NCBI GenBank assembly: GCA_005116745.1
Contig: SWDS01000002.1
Location: forward strand, 294,919 to 358,918
Origin: Nitrospira sp.
GTDB lineage: Bacteria > Nitrospirota > Nitrospiria > Nitrospirales > Nitrospiraceae
Length of the DNA stretch: 64,000 nucleotides
Reading direction: 5' to 3'
Of the stretch, positions 62,724 through 64,000 are shown one piece after another; position 1 is the first letter of the stretch; every line of letters starts with the position of its first letter. The translations under genes were made by a program, and so were the position numbers. Under the pieces are notes generated by a model. It was not told the DNA's origin. It worked only from the letters and a program-made list of their open reading frames with translations, and searched no databases.

Positions 62724-64000
62724 CTAGGAATGGTTCAACGTTTGCTCCAAGGAACACGCCCACCGATCATATAGTGTCGCCACCGGCTGATCGATCACCT
62801 GTTCCATCGAACCGTCCTCTCCCACAGACACGACCAGCCGTTCACCGGAAACGGCCCCGATCACTTCCACCGGCACACCAAAGCGCCTCGCCTCGGAAAG
62901 TATCGTCTGTCGATCGACCGGCTTTGCGGAGACCACCACCCGCGATTGACTTTCGCCAAAGAGAACGGCGTCTTTTCGAAGCCGACCTCTGTTCAAGCTT
63001 ACTACGGCACCGAAAGTCCGCTCTGGTCCAGAGATGCAGCTTTCCGTCAATGCGACAACAACACCGCCTTCCGAACAATCATGGGCGGATCGTAAGAAAC
63101 CATTCTGAATCAGGGACAGCACGCAATCATGGAGCGCCTTTTCCGCAGTCAGACTGAGATAGGGCGGCGACCCCTGTTCACGAGCATGCACGACCTTGAG
63201 ATACTCCGTTCCACCCAAATCCTCACGAGAAGAGCCAAGCAAGAGGATCTCGTCGCCTTCCTGCTTGAACCACTGAGTCATCGACCGTTCCACATCATCG
63301 ATCAACCCAACCATACCCAGCATGGGGGTTGGGTAAATGGAAAGTTCATTCGTTTCATTATAAAAGCTGACATTCCCGCTCACGATGGGAATCTGAAAAT
63401 GCTCGCAGGCGTCTTTCATGCCTTCGATTGCCATCACGAACTGCCACATGATCTCCGGTCGTTCCGGATTACCGAAATTGAGACAATCCGTCAAACCAAT
63501 CGGTACCGCCCCGGAGCAGACGAGATTCCTCGCCGCCTCAGCCACGGCCAGCCTGGCCCCTTCATAGGGATTCAACAGGCAATACCGGCTGTTGCAATCG
63601 ACTGTCATGGCCACAGCTTTGTTCGTGCCTTTGATCCGCACCACCGCGGCATCGGATCCAGGACGAACCGTCGTATTCGTCCGCACCATGTGATCATACT
63701 GTTCGTAGACCCATCGCTTGCTGGCAATGGTCGGCGACTCCAACAAGGCCAACAGGGCCACATTTGCGTCTTTCACATCTGGAAGGACGTCATAATTCAG
63801 GTTCGTCAGCATATCCTGATACGCTGGTGGCTGATAAGGCCGTTCATACCGAGGTCCGTCGTCGGCCAACGATTTGGCAGGAATTTCCGCCACGACCTTG
63901 CCCTGATCTTTCACACGCAAGATACCGTCTGCCGTCACCGTTCCGACTACAGCCACATCCAAATCCCACTTCCTGCAAATGGCGATACAGTCCTCTTCTT
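62724..64000 (-). CDS. purL: Phosphoribosylformylglycinamidine synthase PurL, partial
   Basis: The C-terminal about 425 residues of the large single-chain or small-type PurL; the frame runs past the right edge, with upstream codons reading EEDCIAICRKWD before LDVAVVGTV. It converts FGAR to FGAM. Visible family features are GSDAAVVRIKGTNKAVAMTV, NPYEGARLAVAEAARNLVC, ALTDCLNFGNP-type LTDCLNFGNPERPEIMW, PIVSGNVSFYNET and DCSEGGVVVALTES. As PurL without a fused glutaminase would be about 740 residues, the rest lies outside the window. Confidence 0.95.
   Translation of the reverse strand, partial: EEDCIAICRKWDLDVAVVGTVTADGILRVKDQGKVVAEIPAKSLADDGPRYERPYQPPAYQDMLTNLNYDVLPDVKDANVALLALLESPTIASKRWVYEQYDHMVRTNTTVRPGSDAAVVRIKGTNKAVAMTVDCNSRYCLLNPYEGARLAVAEAARNLVCSGAVPIGLTDCLNFGNPERPEIMWQFVMAIEGMKDACEHFQIPIVSGNVSFYNETNELSIYPTPMLGMVGLIDDVERSMTQWFKQEGDEILLLGSSREDLGGTEYLKVVHAREQGSPPYLSLTAEKALHDCVLSLIQNGFLRSAHDCSEGGVVVALTESCISGPERTFGAVVSLNRGRLRKDAVLFGESQSRVVVSAKPVDRQTILSEARRFGVPVEVIGAVSGERLVVSVGEDGSMEQVIDQPVATLYDRWACSLEQTLNHS

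Overview
The window reads as a chromosomal segment of a nitrite-oxidising bacterium of the genus Nitrospira (phylum Nitrospirota). The strongest pointers are two paralogous long cytochrome bd-like oxidase subunits with c-type cytochrome partners, an ethylbenzene-dehydrogenase-like heme domain fused to two heme c domains, and a complete urea uptake and hydrolysis locus. This assignment is inference from gene content; no 16S gene, tRNA or nxr gene was found here. Almost all genes lie on the minus strand.

Layout: 1-3330 is a two-component system (partial response regulator, PAS-rich histidine kinase). 3497-9457 is a protein export and tRNA block (secF, secD, yajC, tgt, argS). 9538-11188 holds a family 9 glycosyltransferase and mobA. 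11278-17892 is a respiratory operon: a 40-residue and a 43-residue membrane peptide, the first bd-like oxidase, three membrane-bound cytochromes c, and a terminator. 18084-23996 is a second run containing an unknown membrane protein, the second bd-like oxidase, a DUF3047 protein, a glycine-rich membrane protein and two SUMF-domain proteins. Between the two runs a 34-codon membrane peptide with its own good promoter points the other way. 24097-28249 holds a double PCP_red protein flanked by dyad repeats, a DUF420 protein, a methyltransferase, an RlpA lipoprotein and a cupredoxin-like exported protein.

28574-29479 is a fatty acid desaturase. 29532-34594 is urease (ureABC, ureF, ureG, ureD; no ureE in the window), and 34795-40946 is the urea ABC transporter urtABCDE. 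Together they take up urea and release ammonium and CO2.

41613-45399 has a lipoprotein, scpB-scpA and a repeat-rich membrane protein. 45640-48359 has a charge-split histone-like protein, a small cupredoxin and a methyltransferase with a PqqD-like N-terminus. 48365-50233 is a small accessory patch: a 123-bp near-palindromic element, a HigB/HigA-type toxin-antitoxin pair with a compact promoter, a decayed copy of the methyltransferase tail, and an FRG-domain protein. 50268-54193 holds ppx/gppA, a coiled-coil protein and recG. 54329-60530 holds a TPR metallopeptidase, exported and membrane proteins, and a tightly overlapped operon (degenerate metallo-beta-lactamase fold, TPR, a small unknown, O-methyltransferase). 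60606-60731 is an ISL3-type transposase tail, and 60903-64000 is purL (partial), purF and a PilZ protein.

Most start codons were chosen by Shine-Dalgarno position, four-base overlaps and expected N-terminus. Residue numbers are hand counts and approximate. Family names come from recognised motifs, not database searches.
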